From contig NOWV01000025.1 of NCBI GenBank assembly GCA_003344405.1, positions 124,001 to 188,000 on the forward strand: DNA of 64,000 bases. The letters are read 5' to 3'. This DNA is from Trichoplax sp. H2 (taxonomy: Eukaryota > Placozoa > Uniplacotomia > Trichoplacea). Below are positions 1-14,300 of this stretch, one piece after another (the stretch's first letter is position 1; each line of letters starts with the position of its first letter). Under the pieces are notes generated by a model. It saw nothing but the letters and a program-made list of their open reading frames with translations. It made no database searches and was not told the origin of the DNA. The translations under genes were made by a program, and so were the position numbers.

Positions 1-419
1 AGCGGGCATACTGTATTTACTAGTACTAATTGTATTATTATGAATTATTACTCTACGAGTAACGTTATCTAATTTTAGCTTTGTATAAGATAGAGCCAAG
101 TCGCAGTTTTAATTTAGGATGTCGCAGTTTTAATTCAGGATGTCGTTGTTTGAGCCGGCATACTGTATTTAGTAGTACTAATTGTATTATTATGAATTAT
201 TACTCCACGAGTAACATTATCCTGTTTTAACTTTGTATAAGGTAGAGCCAAGTCGCAGTTTTAATTTAGGATGTCGCAGTTTTAATTCAGGATGTCGTTG
301 TTTGAGCCGGCATACTGTATTTAGCAGTACTAATTGTATTATTATGAATTATTACTCAACGAGTAACGTTATCCTATTTTAACTTTGTATAAGATAGAGC
401 CAAGTCGCAGTTTTAATTT
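1..419. repeat. 152-bp tandem repeat, about 2.75 copies, continuing off the left edge
   Basis: The word TACTGTATTT recurs at 9, 161 and 313, giving an exact 152-bp period. The copies are almost identical, differing by a few substitutions, for example in the CTCTACGAG / CTCCACGAG / CTCAACGAG segment. Each full copy holds an internal pair of about 21-bp subrepeats starting GTCGCAGTTTTAATT. The third copy breaks off near 419 into unrelated sequence. No reading frame is kept through it, so I read it as noncoding satellite-like DNA. Confidence 0.92.
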
Positions 420-1450
420 ACCCAAGTTTACTTTAAAAAGACTGCTAGAAGTGACTGGAATAATACAATGCGGTAGTCCAAGGCATTGCAGTGGACTATG
501 GTAGAGCCATTTTGTATTAACTGGCCACTTTAATAAACTGCCTTTTACTGTTGAACAATTAATCCGTGTCAACAATACTCCGACTACGTCATCTTATGCA
601 ATCACTTTAGTTGAAGAATATGTGGAATCATTTGGACGCAACCAATGTATTTAACAGTCCTAACCACACAATAGGGCAAAGAACAGCAAACAACAGTCAT
701 TTTTCGTTTCATCAGGCTGTTGTTTATTCTGCTATTGACTATTTTTATGTACTGTATGTTGATGGAGTGGCTAGAGAAGCATTTGCCGTGTAGACAACCA
801 TATTGATGAGTAATGCTGTTCTACTGGCGCATCATTACTGTCCATCAAGAAAGAGTAAAGTAGGATTAGAAGAGTATTGCTGACTAGGACTCCATGAGTA
901 ACGCGCCTACAAGAGAGGAATATACTGTAGCTTGTGTAGTGTGTCCCCCCAGTCGTTTTGATTTCATTGACGGTCAAAAGTTGCATTGAATTCAGAAAGT
1001 AGAAAGGTCCCACGTTAACCTAATGGCTGCATTTTCTTGTTGGAAGGGGCCCGGGGAGGGGAATGATCAGACTTGACTGTGGACAGTAGGACGACACACA
1101 AGTCCAATCCTGTCAGTCTATGCCCTACAAATGGACTGGTAAATCATGATTGCATTTCAGCAACTTTGTCCAATCCAGTTTTTACTATTTGTCAGTCTGC
1201 TTGGCGATTTTTGTGATGCTTCTTCCTCCTCCATGTCGGCCCTACTGCTCTTCTAATACTCGCTGTTATGCAGCCATTTGTATAGAAGAGTATGGGCAAA
1301 CATCAACACAAGGCGGTGACAGAGGTAAAAGTCGACTGTCACAACTAGCAAGTGAAGCTTTCAATTGACTTCACCCTAGTCGCCTTCAGGCAGGCAGTGA
1401 AGAGAATGGAGTTCGTGGTAAAACTTGTTTTGTAACGGAGTTGTTTTTTT
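420..1450. other. Noncoding stretch with a short GC-rich patch
   Basis: No convincing gene is seen: the open frames are short, overlap on both strands and show no domain pattern. A GC-rich patch at about 1042-1061 has three runs of four G around CCC and could fold into a G-rich structure. The stretch ends at the motif cluster near 1.45 kb, so part of it may be upstream regulatory DNA. Confidence 0.5.
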
Positions 1451-1453
1451 CTC

Positions 1454-1511
1454 CTGATTGGTGCAAAAAGTTTGACGTCATGGTTGCGTAGCAACAGGTG
1501 TGCTTCACGTG
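1454..1511. promoter_or_regulatory. CCAAT (Y-box) / CRE / RFX X-box / E-box cluster
   Basis: Seen directly: CTGATTGG (inverted CCAAT, the exact Y-box core) at 1454-1461; the palindromic CRE TGACGTCA at 1473-1480; GTTGCGTAGCAAC, a near-perfect RFX X-box with 5-bp arms, at 1483-1495; and the E-box CACGTG at 1506-1511. NF-Y, CREB/ATF and RFX are known to bind such sites cooperatively, as in the X1-X2-Y module of MHC class II promoters. The cluster lies about 0.4 kb before a probable 5' UTR donor and 0.9 kb before the giant gene's ATG, so it may be that gene's promoter. A divergent gene to the left is the alternative. Confidence 0.55.
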
Positions 1512-1875
1512 AACCGTCAACCCGCCTCGTTCTCCTTTTGCCGTCATACTGTATCATCGCTAGCGCGTCTTATCCACTGTATGAGGAGAATGACAGCGTA
1601 GAATACATTCAAGTCAGACTGTATCATCTTGCACGTCTTTGACTGACTCATTATTTGCTAAAATCATTTTGACTTTGTAACGCTGAAAGAAAGAAAAAAA
1701 AATCCTCAATCAGCGAAAATTGGCTTATTTTAGCCACCAATTGATGCAAAATTCAACCTTGAAATCGACTTAAAGTAGAAATTCACTTGTCTACTTTGCT
1801 ACTTTTTAAATATTCAACTTGCTTTCATCTTGCAAGTGATATCGACGTCTAATCAAGCGCAGTATCGGAGTTTTG

Positions 1876-2319
1876 GTAAGTACTTACACGAGATGATCCG
1901 ACGCTTGTTGAACATTTTTGCGGCTAGTTCATTAGTCAAAGAACGTTGCCAACAATTTTTTGTATAGGGTTCAATTCAATTTTATCCTAGTAGCTTAGCA
2001 CTTTCAATGTAGATTGTCTATAGTTCATGTCCAATTTGTGTAGAAGAGAGAGAGCGATGGATGTAGACAATGTCACTCATAACATGATCCAAGTGATACG
2101 TCTTGATCCATATCTATAGTTATATTGATAACGATAACAACACATTAGTTCAATTCACTTTTTCAAACTCTTCAATTTCTTTTTCCTTTTGACTTAATCC
2201 ATATTAATCAACTTGAAATAATAATGACATCTGTCGCTTATTGATACAATCTCGATTTCCTTCATTTTTTTCATCCTAGAATACCTTTAATCTATTGGAA
2301 AACAATTTTCTTTCTTCAG
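1876..2319 (+). other. Probable intron in the 5' UTR of the giant receptor gene
   Basis: A strong donor, G followed by GTAAGT, sits at 1876. A pyrimidine-rich acceptor ending TTTCTTCAG sits at 2311-2319, 26 bases before the ATG at 2346. The stretch between is AT-rich and has no long frame. This would place an untranslated exon upstream of 1875, close to the regulatory cluster. It is inferred from splice motifs only. Confidence 0.45.
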
Positions 2320-2345
2320 AAGTGAAAAGACAAGGGCTCTCAATC

Positions 2346-5300
2346 ATGGAGCCGGCAAATCGCAGTCTTTTCCCTGTGTATTTGTTATTATTCCTATGCC
2401 TTTTTTACGGTATGCATTGAATGAAGACAACTTTTTACAATGCTTTAGCAATTATAAGCGCATTTTTCTACCAATCATACAAAAAAAAAATAGAATAATT
2501 TGCTTACTTTGTACCGATTGGATGCTTTTCAATTGCTAACAGTGATTTATGAATTTTCGCTCCATTTTGCATAGGTGTTGACGCGCAGTGCAATTGTACT
2601 GTAGATTGTATTACAAGTTGTCCACATGGAAACTATTGGTCATCAGTTGCAACTGGTTGTGTTAGCTGCGAGCCTGGATACTTGTAAGTTTTTCTGTTTA
2701 TTTTGACTAACAACTGTCCATAAGGACGGCAAAATAGTCGACTATACACAGTACAGTATCGATGGTAGCTTAATTGAAACTCTTGTAACCGTTATTAGTG
2801 TTTCCATATTCAAGATGATCTTCTTGATCTATCGATACTGTAGATATACTGAAATAGCTATTATAACTGGCTATTTCTACATGATGATTGCTAAATAATT
2901 GTGATTAATGACCAGATTGAAACATGACTGTAGTTAATGTTGTTGGATAATGATATAGACGTACATATGGAAGTATTCTACAGAATATCTCATTATACGT
3001 GTATTACTATCTTATGAAATACATTGGATAAACCACTACGAATTTTCCATTAACAGTATGCTACATTGGTATAATCCAATCGTTAATGCACTTAGCGTAA
3101 TCGTGAAAATACACTTTATACGAACCAACAATCGTGTAGCATTTCTCTAGCTACTAAACATAAAATTAGTATCTCACAGATTTCATTCGCACATATCTTA
3201 ATTTACATATCATTACTAATCCCATTGATTTAGTTGTCCTGGTGGCGGATCGGGTAAATTATCATGCCTAGCGGGTACATTTAATGACCAACCTGGACAG
3301 ACTAACGAGACTGCTTGTCAGGTACACATTTATTTAAACTGAAATCGATGTATCCCTGTTGTAACTTACAGTTGGAAGTCATTTCAATTCGATTTGTTGT
3401 ACTGTAATAGATTGAAAGTTGTATCAAGCTGTAATTGTAAACAGTATTACTGTATAATTGTCGTGTTGTTGCAAATTTTAGACTTGTCCCACAGGCTTTG
3501 TTAGCTTGACACCTGGCCAGAGTAAATGTGAAGCTTGTCCCGCAGGATATTACTGCCTTAATGAGACAGCATCACCATCACCATGTGATATTGGAACTTT
3601 TTCTGTTGGCCAACAAACAGCTTGTACTCCATGTCCATTAGGACAGTATTGCCCAACAACAAATATGAATACTACTTATCCCTGCCCAAGTGGTTATTAC
3701 GCAGATAGTATAAATTCATCTTTATGTACTCAATGCCCAGCTGGTAGTATGTGCTCGAACCCAGCGGCTTCACCTGTTAGTTGCCCAAGCGGTCAATATA
3801 GCAGCGCTGGATCAATAACTTGTGAGCTATGTCCAGATGGTTATAACTGTACATCGACCTCAGCAGTATCTCTATGCGACCCTGGATATTATTCAACTTT
3901 AGGCGAGGCAGGTTGTACTGCTTGTCCTCTTGGTAATTATTGTCCATCATCTGGAATGAATTTTACTATACCCTGCCCAAGTGGTTATTACGCAGATAGT
4001 ACAAGTTCATCTTCATGTACTCAATGCCCAGCTGGTAGTGCGTGCTCGAACCCAGCGGCTTCACCTGTTAGTTGCCCAAGCGGTCAATATAGCAGTGACG
4101 GATCAATAACTTGTGAACTATGTCCAGCTGGTTATAACTGTACATTAACTTCAGTAATATCTCTATGCGACCCTGGATATTATTCAACTTTAGGCGAGGC
4201 AGGTTGTACAGCTTGTCCTCTTGGTAATTATTGTCCATCATCTGGAATGAATTTTACTATACCCTGCCCAAGCGGTTATTACGCAGATAGTACAAGTTCT
4301 ACTTCATGTACTCAATGCCCAGCTGGTAGTGCGTGCTCGAACTCAGCGGCTTCACCTGTTGGTTGCCCAAGTGGTCAATATAGTAGTGACGGATCAGTAA
4401 CTTGTGAACTATGTCCAGCTGGTTATAACTGTACATTAACTTCAGTAATATCTCTATGCGACCCTGGATATTATTCAACTTTAGGCGAGGCAGGTTGTAC
4501 AGCTTGTCCTCTTGGTAATTATTGTCCATCATCTGGAATGAATTTTACTATACCATGCTCAAGTGGTTACTATGCGGATACAGTCGGTTCTAGTAACTGT
4601 ACAGTCTGTCCAGCAGGAAGTAAATGTCCTGATCCTACTGTTGCTCCTGTACCATGTAATAGTGGATATTACAGCTTGGATAGCTTTGATGTTTGTGTAT
4701 TATGTCCATCCGGTTATGAATGTACAACCACAAGTTCAGCGCCTGTTCAATGCTTACCTGGAACTTATGCAGTTAATGGATCTACTGCATGTGCGGGCTG
4801 CAGTGCTGGCTACTATTGCCCTGTCAGTGGTATTTCTGAACAATTACCATGTGCAAGTGGAACTTATGCAAACACCACCAATCTATTAAACTGTACCTCA
4901 TGCCCTTCTGGCTATAAATGTCCAGATGCGGCATTAACACCTGTAGAATGTGGCGCTGGATTCTATAGTAGTAGCGGCTCAATAAGTTGTACATCTTGCC
5001 CAGAAGGGTATAAATGTGGTGATACTATAACTATTACACCGGTGCAATGCAGCTCTGGAGAATACGCTCCTGTTGGATCGTCTACCTGTCATACTTGTCC
5101 AGCGGGTTCATATTGTCCTGATCCACCACGTGCAGCTCCAATTGCCTGCCCTTCTGGCTGGTATCAAACATCAACTGGACAAACTGCTTGCAGTGAATGT
5201 AATGCTGGATCTCAATGTCCTAATGCAACGCAAGCTCCTGACCCTTGTGCAGCTGGTTATTTTTCTCCTATTGCCGGTGCAACTAATTGCCAAGAATGTC

Positions 5301-8300
5301 CAAAAGGCACCTACAATAAAAATACACAACAACTGTCCTGTAATGAATGTCCGGTGGGATCAAGATGTCCTTTCAAAGATTTAGATCCAATTGCATGTGG
5401 GACTGGTCAGTATTCTCCCAAAAATTCTGAAGTATGCTTAAGTTGTCCAGCTGGTGTTGCATGTAGTGCTTCATCGTCAACTCCAACACCGTGCAACCAG
5501 GGTCAATATTCCAATTCTACACATTGTGTCGATTGTCCAACAGGAAATTATTGTCCTTCTCCTAGTGGTAGCCCGGTTACATGCGCTGATGGTACATACG
5601 CAGATACAACTGGTAATGTCCAATGTACAGCTTGCCCAGCTGGGTATTCTTGCTTAGATGTATCAAGTGCACCAGTTCAATGTACAGCTGGTTACTACAG
5701 CTTAGCGGCTACTCACGATTGTACTCAATGCCCAACTGGCCAATACAGCTCAGATGGAGCAAGTTCATGTCAATTTTGCCCTGCTGGAAAATACTGTATC
5801 AATGGTACAACATCAATTTCACCTACTGACTGCCCTACTGGTACTTATTCACCTGATGGTGTCGGCTACTGTTCTCCTTGCGCTTTAGGAACATATTCAA
5901 GTGGTACTGGAGCTCACTTTTGTTCGATATGCCCACTGGGTTTTCAATGTATCAACGTCGATCAAACACCATCCGCTTGCTACCCTGGAGAATGGAGCGC
6001 TGAGGGCGAATATCTATGTGCACCGTGTCCAGCAGGTCATCGATGCCCAACTTCTGATAAGCCTCCTATACCTTGTGCATCTGGAACATATTCTCCACTA
6101 AATGCCACTTCATGTACAGACTGCCCAGCTGGCCATTCATGCGTAACCCCTAGTAATCTACCTGAAGCTTGTACTTCTACTCAATATAGTGCAATTGGAT
6201 CTGCGATTTGCAGTCCATGCCCAGCTGGCAAATATTGTAGCAATGTTGCTGCATTTGATTGTAACTCAGGCGAATATTCATTACTTGACGAAATGAATTG
6301 TACAATTTGCCCTTCAGGATACTCATGCGCTAGTAAAGATTTAGCCCCGGTACAGTGTAATTTAGGTCAAACGACTGGAGGATTACAAGGCCAAGTAACT
6401 TGTACCGATTGTACTACTGGCTACTATTGTGCAGATCCAACATTGGCGCAACAACCTTGCCCCTCCGGTTATTACAGCGCTGCCAAAGCACCTAACTGTA
6501 CTGAATGCCCTGCAGGTTATTACTGTACTGATGCTACTGCTCCACCTCTTCCATGTCAACCTGGATCATACAGTATCTTTCCGAGAACATCGTGCACTCA
6601 GTGTCCTGCTGGTTATGCTTGCGCATCGACGTCTGATATCTCATTAGTTACTGAATGTCAACCGGGCACTTATGCTGACGGCAATGATACTTTTTGTACA
6701 CATTGCCCTGCAGGAAAATATTGTCCAAATACTGCACAAGCTCTAGAAATTGATTGTACTGCTGGATCTTATAGTACAGGAAGCCAACAATACTGTACAG
6801 AATGTCCAGGTGGCTGGCAATGTCCAAATGTTTTTGGAACTGCCAATGCGAAATGTCTTCCCGGTTATTATGCTCCTGGAAATGCAACTGCTTGCACACA
6901 ATGTCCTGCTACTTATGCCTGCCCTTACACAGAAACTAATATGACTTTAACTTGCCAACCAGGTACATATTCAGCAGTGGGACAACAGAGTTGTTCAGTT
7001 TGCCCTCCAGGTTATCAGTGTCCAAATACTGATGGAACAAGTATTACTATATGTGCTGCCGGTACCTATAGTGTTGGAAATCAAGCTGCCTGTACTCCTT
7101 GCCCGGCTGGTTTTGCTTGTCCAAACTTTTTTGATAACTTTGTTATACAATGTCCTGTAGGTACTTACTCAGTTGGTAATCAACCATCGTGTTTACCTTG
7201 TCCACCAGGCTCTTCATGTCAAAATACTAGCACAGCTCCAGTTGCATGTGCTGCCGGAACTTACTCACTAGATTACGATACAGGATGTTATCCTTGTCCA
7301 GCTGGCTCATCCTGTAATGATCCAACACAAAGACCTGTATTATGTCCTGCGCTAAAATATAGTAATCATTCTGCTACACAATGCATAGATTGCGATCTTG
7401 GTTACTTGTGCCTTGAAGGAAGTAATAATCCTAGACCTACTAACAACATTTGTCCACTTGGTTATTATTGCGAAATTAATGTTGCGGGTATACAAGTTAA
7501 AGTTCCTTGCCCTGCTAATACCTACGGTAATCATTCAGGTCAAACATTAGTCGGCCAATGTGTCACATGTCCTGCTGGCTATTTCTGTCCAGCTGCTACC
7601 CCTGGTGTTCCTACGTATCACCTCATTTGTCCTCGCGGTTACTACTGTCCCGCCGGTAGCGGTAAGCAGTTGTGTCCTGATGGAACTTATGGCGATAGTC
7701 TTGGACTTCAAGCTTCTAGCGAATGTAAAGACTGTCCTGCTGGTAGATACTGTAAAGCTGGATCACGCTACCCTGGACTCCCATGTCCAAAAGGAAGTTA
7801 TTGTCCAGCCAAAACAGGCGCAACTCCTAATCAATGCAATAGTGGTACATATACAGAACAAGAAGGAAGTACATGTAAGTCAATTATTAATCATCTCTAT
7901 TATTTTTTCGTAATAATGATGACAACAATGATAATATTGCTATAATTACTATATTAATTGATAAATTCATGTATAATATACTTGTCGTACAGTATTTTGT
8001 ATAAGAGTTAATAATGTAAACAAAAATTTATTATTAACTGTTAGTAGCTATAATATAAAATTACATAGTTGATCGATTAATACGAATACTTATTACTTTT
8101 TTTAGCGATTGCCGAATGTAAAACATGTCCAACTGGTCACTACTGTACTCAAGGTACAGATTCACCAACCCCCTGCAAGGCGGGATCATTTAATGCTTGG
8201 GTAGGTCAGGGAGCAGAATCGGATTGTCAGTCTTGTCTGGCTGGACAAGCTTGTCCAATTGCTGGTTTAGTTCGCCCTACATTAGGCTGTTATCCTGGCT

Positions 8301-11300
8301 ACTATTGTCCAGCTGGATCTATCTTACCCAATGATACGCGTTACGCATGTCCAGCTGGTACTTACTCTAATTATAACAATTTAACAGCATGGCAACAATG
8401 TCTACCGTGCCCTGCCGGTCAAGCCTGCCCTAAAGGTACAGGTGGTCGACAGAAACCTCCTGAGCCATGTGCACCTGGCCATTACTGCCAACAAGGAACA
8501 CAATTTGCATCGCAGTTTGCATGCCCTGCTGGTACATATGCCAACTTAACAAATTTGAAAGCTGCTGCCGATTGCTACGTATGCCCAAGTGGTTGGTATT
8601 GTTCACCTGGTTCAGCAACGCCCACCGCGTTATGCTATCCTGGTCATTACTGTCCAGCCGGTACAAAATTAGCTGTTGATAATCCATGTCCAGCTGGTAC
8701 ATATTCTGAAAGTTATGGCAATTCTCGTATTGAAGCTTGCAAACGATGCTTGCCTGGACACTATTGTCCTGCTGGATCCAGTACAACGACACCTTGCCCT
8801 CAAGGAAGATATTCTAAAAAGTATAGCAATGGAAAATTAGAAGACTGTGATGTTTGTATAGCAGGTTATTCATGTGGAGGTACAGGAAATGTTGATCCTA
8901 AAGAGTGTGGCAAAGGTAACTATTCAGACAGTGGAGCATGGATTTGCTCACCTTGCAAATCAGGCCATTACTGTAACTCCAATCATACTTCTCAAAGTGA
9001 TATGCTTACTAAATTGATTTGTGGTGCGGGAATGTGGTGCAAAGAAGGACGATCAACAGCACCAAATTTAGTTGATGACGCTTGTCCATCTGGGTATTAC
9101 TGTGTTACTGGAGATAAAGCTGGTGACCCGTTGCCATGTCCTAATGGAACTTACAATCCTGTAACAGGTAGAAAAGCTCTTAGCGATTGCGTTACCTGTC
9201 CTCCTGGCAAGTATTGTTCACCTCCTGGTCTATCTCAACCAGCTGGTGATTGTTCTCGTGGCCATTACTGCCCAGCTGCTAGTTGGGTACCAACGCAAAT
9301 ACCATGCCCAAGAGGATTTTACTTAAATTTAACTGGCGCTGCTAATATTGATGCATGCACTGTTTGTTTATCTGGAGGCTACTGTGATAAACCAGGTCTA
9401 GAATTACCTGTGATATGTCCGAAAGGGCACTTCTGTGAAACAGGTGTTACTGCGCCCCAACCATGTTATATTGGTACCTATGGACCTGTAGAAGGTATTA
9501 AACGTAGTCAAGATTGCTCACCTTGTTCGGGAGGTTATTACTGTGAAGGATTTGGATTATCAAAACCAACAGATATTTGTGACGCTGGTTTCTACTGCAG
9601 AGAAAAAGCATACACTTCAGCACCTCCAGATGGACCAACTGGTGGTTTATGTCCAGCAGGTGGTTATTGTCCAGCTGGAACACCAGTGCCGCAAAATTGT
9701 CCAGTTGGTACTTACAGTAATTCTAGTGGTTCAAAAGATCCTCGCGATTGTTTCGATTGTGATCCTGGCTATTATTGTGCCGGCGATAATAATCCTCATC
9801 CAACAGGTCCTTGTGAAGCTGGTTTCTATTGCACAGGTAAAGCTGCTAAACCAACACAACATGATACGCCAGCTGGTCATTATACTAAGGCTGCAGCTAC
9901 ACATCCTGAACCATGTGCATCTGGCTCATTCCAGCATTCAAACAATTCTGAGCACTGTATTATATGTCCGATGAGGCATTACTGTAATGGCACTGGCCTG
10001 ACAGTAATGAAAATATGCGATCCTGGCCACTATTGTCCGTACAATAGTTCACTTCCCACACCTTGCCCGAATGGAACTTACGCTACTAGTACTGGTAACG
10101 CTTTCGTCACAGAATGCGATCTATGTGATGCTGGAAAGTATTGTGGATCATGGGGATTGGCATTACCTTCAGGTGCTTGTGCTGCTGGGTTTTATTGCTT
10201 ATTAGGTTCAGCAACTCCAATTCCGGGCAATAGTGGAACTGATACAGAAGTTGGAGGAGTATGTCCAGCTGGTCACTTCTGTCCTGAAGGCACAAAGACT
10301 AAATTTGAAAATCCTTGCGGTAATGGAACCTATAATAATGTCACTCAACGAACATCTATAGATGATTGTTTAGCTTGTCCACCTGGTAAAGCTTGTACAG
10401 CTCCTGGACTTGCATATCCAAATGAAGACTGTGCTCCAGGTTATTACTGTATAGCAAGAGCAAATACTACTAAACCGATCGATGGAGTAACAGGATCATT
10501 TTGTACTGAAGGCCATTATTGCCCTGGAGGTTCATCTGCACCTTTACGTTGTCTGGATGGAACTTACAATAATGTAACACATCAATCTACATGCTTTACA
10601 TGTCCTGCTGGATACTTCTGCGATGGTTCTATCTTGCCACAAGTCTGTCCTAGAGGAAGGTACTGTCCCGCGGGTACAGGAGCTAATTCTCCATTGTGTC
10701 CTCCTGGTACGTACAATTCGGAGTACGGACTAAAATCTGTAGATGAATGTTTACCATGTCAAGCTGGTTGGTATTGTGCTGGTTATGGTATTATCGACTT
10801 TTTTATTGCCAATCAAAGTATAGGATTGTGCGATGCTGGCTTTTATTGTGTCAGTGGTGTTAACGTTAGTAAACCGGTATCTGGAGCACATACCGGTATT
10901 GGAGGTGTATGTCCTCCAGGATATTACTGTCCAGCAGGAACTAGTGTACCTAAAGGTTGTCCTCCTGGAACCTATTCTGCTAATTCTCAATTAGAGCATG
11001 CCGATAATTGTACACAGTGTGAGTATGGAAAGTATTGTTCAGGTTACAACTCGACAGAACCTGTCGGTCCTTGCGATCCTGGCTTTTACTGTTTGAGAGG
11101 ATCCACAACGCCAAATCCGCCAACTGTTACAGAAATTGGTGGTCCTTGCCCGGTTGGTCGTTATTGTGAATCTGGGACATCATATCCTAAACCTTGTAAT
11201 GCTGGATCTTATAATAACATCAGTGGACAGGCTATTTGTTTTGCATGTCCCAGTAGCTTCTACTGTCCGGAAAATTCAACAACATATTCTAGCAATATCT

Positions 11301-14300
11301 GTCCTATTGGCCATTACTGTCCAACTGGTACAAAATATGCAACCGAATATCCATGTCCTCGAGGCTACTTTAGAAATGTTACAGCCGGTCATTCAGTTAG
11401 TGATTGTTACGCTTGTCCTGGTGGCTGGTATTGTAACGGTGAGGGACTTATTAGTGCTACCGGTAAATGTGACGCTGGATACTTTTGTAGTCTAGCCGCT
11501 TGGTCGCCAAAGCCAACAGATTTCAATGTTAGTGAAAGTTGCAATGGATGCTTATGCCCAACAAATGTTACTGGTGGATTATGTCCTGCTGGTTACTACT
11601 GTCCATTTGGTTCACCCGAGCCGATACCTTGCCCTGGGGGTTACTTCTGTTTAGATAACGGTCTTACCAATTACACTGGCTTATGTAGTGCAGGATATTA
11701 CTGCAGCAGTGCCGCAAAGATACCCAATCCAACAGATGGTACAACTGGAGATAGATGCCCGGCAGGTCATTACTGTCTATCGGGAACTAGCGTACCTAAA
11801 CCTTGCCCTGCTGGCACCTTTTCAAATTCATTGGGAAACACAGCATTATCTGATTGTCAATCGTGTACTAAAGGATATTATTGCAATACAACTGCTCTTA
11901 CTACACCTAGTGGGCAATGCCGTGCAGGTTATTACTGTCCTGCAGGACAATCTATCGATAATCCATTCCCATGCCCACCAGGTAATTATTGCCTCGCAGG
12001 TTCATTTGAAGGTAGCGCTTGTCCACCTGGGCAGTATCAAAATTTACCTGGCCAGTCTGCCTGTAAACCATGCGTAGCAGGCTATTATTGTGATCCTCAA
12101 TATCCGTTAGATGATTATTCTCCCTACAAATGTCCTGCTGGTTTTTACTGTCCACAAAGTACTCCTTATGGAAATCGTTACAGTTGTCCGAATGGTACAT
12201 ATTCTGCTTCCCAGCAATTAACGCAACCGGAAGATTGTACTCCATGTGATCCTGGTAAATATTGCAACGGAATTGGACGAACCAGTCCCAATGCTAACTG
12301 CAATGCTGGCTTTTACTGTAGCGGAGGGGCATTCACTCCGTCACCTAACGATGGTACTACTGGATATTCATGTCCAATAGGTCATTATTGTCCTGCCGGT
12401 GCCACTATACCATTGAAATGTTCAGCTGGTACATTCTCCAATGTTACTGGCCTGAAGAATGCTTTAGAATGCTTCAATTGTACAGCAGGAAAGTATTGCG
12501 GAGAAGACGGTCTCACTAAACCATCAGGAGACTGTTATGGTGGATTCTTTTGTACTAGTGGCGCTTCGACACCATCGCCAACTGATGGAATAACTGGGAA
12601 TAAATGCAGTGCTGGACATTATTGTCCTAATGGTACAGCCGTCGAGAAAGCATGTTTACCAGGAACTTACACAACTCAAACACAAGCATATGAATGTTTA
12701 GCATGCCCAAGCGGTAAATATTGTGTTGATGGTTTAGTACCTGCTGATTGTCCGGAGGGATTCTTTTGCCCTAGTAACACCGGTTATAATTGGAAGAGCT
12801 GTCCTACAGGAACATTTAGCAATCAACGTGGATTACTTAACGATTCTCAATGTGAAAGTTGTACCGCCGGTAATTACTGCGACAAGCTCAATGCCACCGC
12901 ACCAAGTGGTAGCTGTGATTCTGGCTACTTTTGTAAATCTGGCTCCGACACCAAAACTCCAGATGGCGTAACAAATAAAGGAAATGCAGGTATATGCCCA
13001 CCTGGCTCATATTGTCTAGCTTCCACTAGCCAGCCTCAGCCCTGTCCGATGGGTACATACTCGAATAAAACTGTCTTAACTCATGTTGATAACTGTACAC
13101 TGTGTTCATATGGTAAATACTGTGGTGAAACTGGATTGACTAAACCTAGCGGTGATTGTTGGGGAGGATTCTACTGTCTGCTAGGAGCTAAGTATCCTAA
13201 TAATCCTAATGAAGATAGCACTGGTGGCCCATGCCCAATTGGACGTTACTGCTTTAATGGTACATCACGTCCTCTTGGATGTGCGGCTGGCACGTACAAT
13301 AATTTAACCGGGCAGTCAGACTGTACTACTTGTCCGGCTGGCTATTATTGCTTAGAAAATTCTACTACGTATGAAAATACTCCATGTCCAGAAGGTTATT
13401 ATTGCTTAGAGGGCACGAAAGAACCGTACCAATATGGTTGTCCTAAAGGTTATTATAATAGCTATAAGATGAAGACTGATGCTTCAGGATGTACTCCATG
13501 TGATCCTGGTAAGGTATGTCCAACAGAGGGCTTGACAGCTCCAACCCAAAATTGTAGCGCTGGGTGGTTCTGCATACGAGGGGCCTGGTCTACTACTCCT
13601 GCCGATCTTGGATCTTCTAATAGTACTGGATGTTTCTGCTCTAATTCAACAACTGGCGGTCAATGCGAAATAGGGTATTACTGCCCAGCTGGATCTAATC
13701 AAATGATACCATGTAGTTCAGGCTATTACTGCGACAAGGTAGGTCTAACACAACCGACGGGAAAATGTAAAGAAGGCTACTTCTGTATACAAGGTGCTAC
13801 CGTTGCAGATCCTACAGATAAGATCACTGGAGATGTTTGTCCACTTGGCCACTATTGTCCAGATGGAACACTAGTACCTGTTAAATGTGGACCTGGTACT
13901 TTCTCTAACACAACAGGCAATACTAATTCATCTGGTTGTCAGTTATGTCCAGCAGGAAAATATTGCCCAGGCAGTGGAAACGCGGAACCTTTTGGTGATT
14001 GTAGTGGCGGCTATTACTGCCCAGCTGGCCAATCTACTGCCACTCCCTCAGATTATCAATGCCAACCAGGAGGCTATTGTACAGCTGGATCAGCTAATCA
14101 AATTCCTTGCTCTCCAGGAACCTATCAAAATGAAATGGCCCAAATATCTTGTAAATCTTGCCCGACAGGTTACTACTGTGATGGATTTGTTCTAAATGCG
14201 ACTCATTGTACGCACGGTGTCCAATTTCCAACGATATGTCCTACCGGTAGTTTCTGCCCTGTTGGAACTAGATTTGGTGATGAATTTAAATGTCCTAAAG

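Noticed and set aside
1150-1368. Small protein with a hydrophobic start upstream of the giant gene
   Set aside because: No family pattern, an opposite-strand overlap, and a position just before the motif cluster make it unlikely.
4299-7913. Many out-of-frame open frames inside the cysteine-repeat exons
   Set aside because: They are repeat-driven shadows; only the frame with regular cysteine spacing makes sense and links through the splice sites.
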